A stretch of DNA of 64,000 bases from Colius striatus (lineage: Eukaryota > Chordata > Aves > Coliiformes > Coliidae): assembly GCF_028858725.1 (NCBI RefSeq), contig NC_084767.1, positions 4,081,501 to 4,145,500 of the forward strand, given 5' to 3'. A program made the position numbers and the translations under genes. Within the stretch, counting starts at the first letter, position 1. Each line of letters starts with the position of its first letter. Under the pieces are notes generated by a model. It ran no database searches and was not told the DNA's origin. It saw nothing but the letters and a program-made list of their open reading frames with translations. Shown piece after piece: positions 60,701-64,000 of the stretch.

Positions 60701-63690
60701 TGCCTTACATCATCCCTTTCCGAATGCAGAGATAGAGGTGAAATCCTGTAGTTGCTTCACAGCAACTGAACCGCAGGTGGAACAGAAAGCCGGAGGTGCT
60801 GGGCATGGTGCCACCACTCCTTTTGGCAGCAGCCTGCGGTTAAATCAGATTAAGGTGATTAAGGAACCAGTCCCTGAGTTGGATCTGTGTCTGTAGGTTC
60901 TTGAGTCTCATCAGGGTAGAGCTGTGCCCCTTCTCCTGGGAGAAGGCTCCCTCGTTCGCTTGGGCTTGAGGAAGGGCAAGACACCTCGGGAACTGCCATC
61001 CTTAACATCTAATAGCTGATGGAGGCATGTAATGCATATATGCATCGGTTAAACTCCCCACCAGTCATCAATAAGTTACCAAAACCTGTTCTGTAACCGT
61101 TCATTAATCTAATGACAGATCCTAATAAAAACCCTCTGCCTTTGTATTTACTTTCTGAAAACGTGCATTTAGAATACTTTAATGGTGGTCCCGAGACTCT
61201 TGGGAAGGCTGAACTTTAGAGAACCTAATGGCAGGTTTATTACATGACATTACTGATGCAGTAGCACATTTAAATTGGCAGGCAGCAGGGTCCAGACTCC
61301 AAGCACGCAGCACAAAGGTGACGCATGGCAGTTACAGTCCAAACGCCACTTCCCTTGAGGAGAAAAAACACCCTTCTGCGACAACACTTTCTCTCCAAAG
61401 AAGCCCCTACAAGAGAAAAACCTAAACCCAGCAGCTTTCAGTGTGACAACTCTGAAAGTCTTCCTCAGTCACCTGTATGAATCATTTGTACCGTGGCTGT
61501 AACTCAAGTTGCTATTTCCGTCTCAATTCAGATGTGTATTCTGTAGGACTTGAAAAGCACACGGAGCTGTACCATTTGGTTAACTGTACAGTGCTTATTA
61601 TCACAGCCACTAAATGCATGTTGCAAACACATTACATGAACAATTACACTGCTCATGATCGATGCAGATAAAAAATAGCACATCATGAGAGCCTGTCAAT
61701 ACTGAACCTACAAACACAGGCTAAAACCTTCAAGATGAATCTTGGGAGAATGCACTAAACCTATGCCATGTGTTTGAAGAGAACCATTAAGTACTACACA
61801 GTGTTTGCTGCATTTGGACACTTTATGAAGTACTACAGTTAGAGATGTAAGAACTTCTCCTACGCTGCTCTTAAAACTTTTGTTTTCCTTCGACAGCTTG
61901 TGCCAATTTGCTTCCTATGACAGAACATATTCTGCTCGATGTGGTCTCCAAGTGCAGAACATTTTTCTTACTTTGTTTCTGAGTGTGATGTTCTTGTTGT
62001 TTTGTTTTTTCTCTTCTTTCTAAATGATTCTTCAATTAGTCACCAGACTTAAAGAAGTACTTTTCTCCCCCACCATAAAGTTTTCTTTTGTGTTTTGGGG
62101 AGGGTTTTTCGAGGGTTTTTTTCATGGCAGGTGAGCAAAGACATTCCCGTCAAAAGTCTTTCTCTGCTTCCATCCTCTGTAGCCTCAATTCCCCTGCTCA
62201 TCTAAGACATCATGCCCTTTGCTTTCTCTGTCCTTGACAGCAAACATCTGCTTAAGCCACTGAGATCCTAAGTTTGATGGAGCACTGCCACTAAAAAAGA
62301 ACTAAAGACATGAACACTGTTTCACTTCTTTGAAGCGTCTTCGCGATCTCTGTTCCTCTTCCTCTGCTGACCTTTCTGCCTGCTCCCCCCCTTATTATTT
62401 TTCTAATCCTGCTTGGCCACAGCAGACAGACTTCAAGATCTGGAAGTGATACCACAAACCAGAAGCTCTGGTCTCCAACCAACACATACAACACTTTAAG
62501 TAAGAAGGGATGATGGATTACCCCAAAGAGCATAGCACTACATTCTCTGTTTAATAACCCTACCCGCCAACGCCAGCAACCCAGCTTTGGAGGGGGATGT
62601 CACTTCAGCACAACTGTGTGAGCACACAGGCAGATGCCAGTAACTCATCATCATGCAAGAGGCAGAAGAAAAAAAGTGCTGGGTTTGTTGTTTGTTTGGG
62701 TTTTTTTTTAACCAACAAACAACAAATGGCATCTATGTATTTTATAACAGCTACATCCAGAACAACATTTTCCTACTAGAAGCATTATGTTTTCTGTATG
62801 TTCTGGAACAGAGAATGAGATTTCATCGTTATCTGAATGCCAAGAGTGCGATGTGCAGCATATTGAACTTATTAGAACTATATTAAGACACTTCAATTAA
62901 TTATAAAACCCTGTTTACAGTTAAAATCTGAATTGCATAAACCTTTATTGAAATACTACCATAGAGTTAGGAGAGCTGTTTGCACAAGAGACTTAGCAGT
63001 AAGACTAACACTCAAATTTCCTTTGGAGCCAAAGGTTTCCCCTGAAACAGAGCATGGCCAAAGCAAACACAGAAAACAAAAGCAAAACTAGACACGAATT
63101 TAGTTTCCATTCTCCAGCAACATCCTACATTCACACAGGGGGTTGTTTCAGTATTTTTTTCCAGACTGTGCAAAGCCTTTCAAGGTAAGAAAAAAAACCC
63201 CAAAACAATTCTACAGTTCCCAGGAAAAAAAAAACCCAAACCCAACCTGTTATGAAGAAGGGAATGGTACAATCTAGTCTACTCTTCATACTGCAGAAGT
63301 ATGGCTTGCTACACTTTTGTTACAAAGGGGTTACCAGCGCATCATACTTTAAAGCCAGTAACGAATCAGAAAGACACATCAAAATAGTTCCCCCCCCCCC
63401 AAGTTCAAAACCAGAGAACTAAAAAACAAACCAATACAAATCAGGGAAACTACTACAGCAAGGTCTAAACATTAAAATGGATGATTTTCAGAAAACCTTC
63501 CACTTGACTTTCAAGCCAATGCCAGCTTTCAAGTGCTTTCAGACTTTTTGAAGCAACAAATCTCTCTGTCAGTCTTTCATTTAAAAGCATTGTTTAAATA
63601 GGCTTCACTAATCACACAGCATGGACATGCAAGTCATGGAATGTAAACCAGCGCGTTCCCTTAGTTATAGCACACACAGCGGTCTGTTAC
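57700..63690. other. CREBRF 5' intronic or upstream DNA
   Basis: About 6 kb of AT-rich sequence without a coding exon. Open frames of 60-116 codons show no family resemblance. Human CREBRF has a distant non-coding first exon, so this is most likely first-intron sequence with the promoter beyond the right edge. No CpG island promoter is visible here. Confidence 0.5.
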
Positions 63691-63696
63691 TTGGAC

Positions 63697-63900
63697 AGAA
63701 CCACAGAATGGAAGGGGTTTGGAAAGGATCTCTAAAGATCATCCAGCCCAACCCCCTGCTCAAGCAGGTCTGCGTAGATCAGGTCACACAGGAACGCGTC
63801 CAGGCGGGTCTGAAAGCCTCCAGAGAAGGAGATTCCACACCCTCCCAGGCCAGCCTGTGCCAGGGCTCCCTCACCCTTACAATCAAGTAGTTTTTCCTTA
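63697..63900 (-). repeat. CR1 LINE 3'-end fragment, reverse orientation
   Basis: CCACAGAATGGAAGGGGTTT and GATCATCCAGCCCAACCCCC open the element. AACGCGTCCAGGCGGGTCTG, CCACACCCTCCCAGGCCAGC and CCCTTACAATCAAGTAGTTT then follow in the order of an inverted CR1 tail. About 200 bp are retained. Confidence 0.9.
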
Positions 63901-64000
63901 AGTTTACATGGAACTAAGCTTCTATTTATTCCCAATTAATTCCCGTTAATGCTCAAAGGACTCCAAACCTTCATCCTTCAAAAAGCTCTTTCACCACTCC

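Noticed and set aside
63621-63890. 89-codon + strand frame near the right edge
   Set aside because: It overlaps an inverted CR1 tail and is not a gene.

Overview
This window is vertebrate nuclear DNA, almost certainly from a bird. It has spliced genes with GT-AG introns, fragments of the CR1 LINE that dominates avian repeats, short introns, and proteins matching vertebrate families over their full length. I read three protein-coding genes: NKX2-5 on the + strand, and BNIP1 and CREBRF on the - strand. This is the order and relative orientation of human 5q35.1 (CREBRF > BNIP1 > < NKX2-5). By synteny STC2 should lie beyond the left edge and ATP6V0E1 beyond the right edge. Neither is visible here.

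Layout. 1-2,100: intergenic DNA with nothing recognisable. 2,100-9,990: a long GC/CpG-rich flank of NKX2-5 without a believable gene. It contains AT-rich islands that look like enhancers; the best is a GATA/SMAD-type cluster at 7,715-7,830. 10,035-11,692: NKX2-5 in two exons (300 aa), with its 3' UTR ending near 12,470. 12,700-34,000: about 21 kb of intergenic DNA with ancient MIR/L3-like relics, two CR1 fragments and several GATA/NKX/MEF2 motif clusters that could be cardiac enhancers. 34,469-38,611: BNIP1 in six coding exons (228 aa). 38,661-39,600: a 66-bp GC-rich minisatellite of 14 units, starting 50 bp upstream of the BNIP1 start codon. 40,190-57,560: CREBRF in eight coding exons (638 aa) with a roughly 6-kb AU-rich 3' UTR. 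57,561-64,000: 5' intronic or upstream CREBRF sequence with another CR1 copy.

How the parts relate. NKX2-5 is a tightly regulated cardiac homeobox gene, and the large non-coding flanks on both sides fit an enhancer-rich regulatory domain. BNIP1 (an ER Q-SNARE) and CREBRF (a bZIP-like stress and metabolic regulator) are broadly expressed genes transcribed in tandem on the opposite strand. They are separated by about 1.6 kb that holds the CREBRF polyadenylation signal and the minisatellite. Every minisatellite unit carries a CTCF-core-like motif. The array is therefore the most interesting non-coding object here: it could be a clustered insulator between the CREBRF 3' end and the BNIP1 promoter, or simply a CpG-rich promoter minisatellite.

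All exon boundaries were derived by hand from reading frame, GT/AG sites and remembered family sequences. The regulatory calls are motif-based and tentative.
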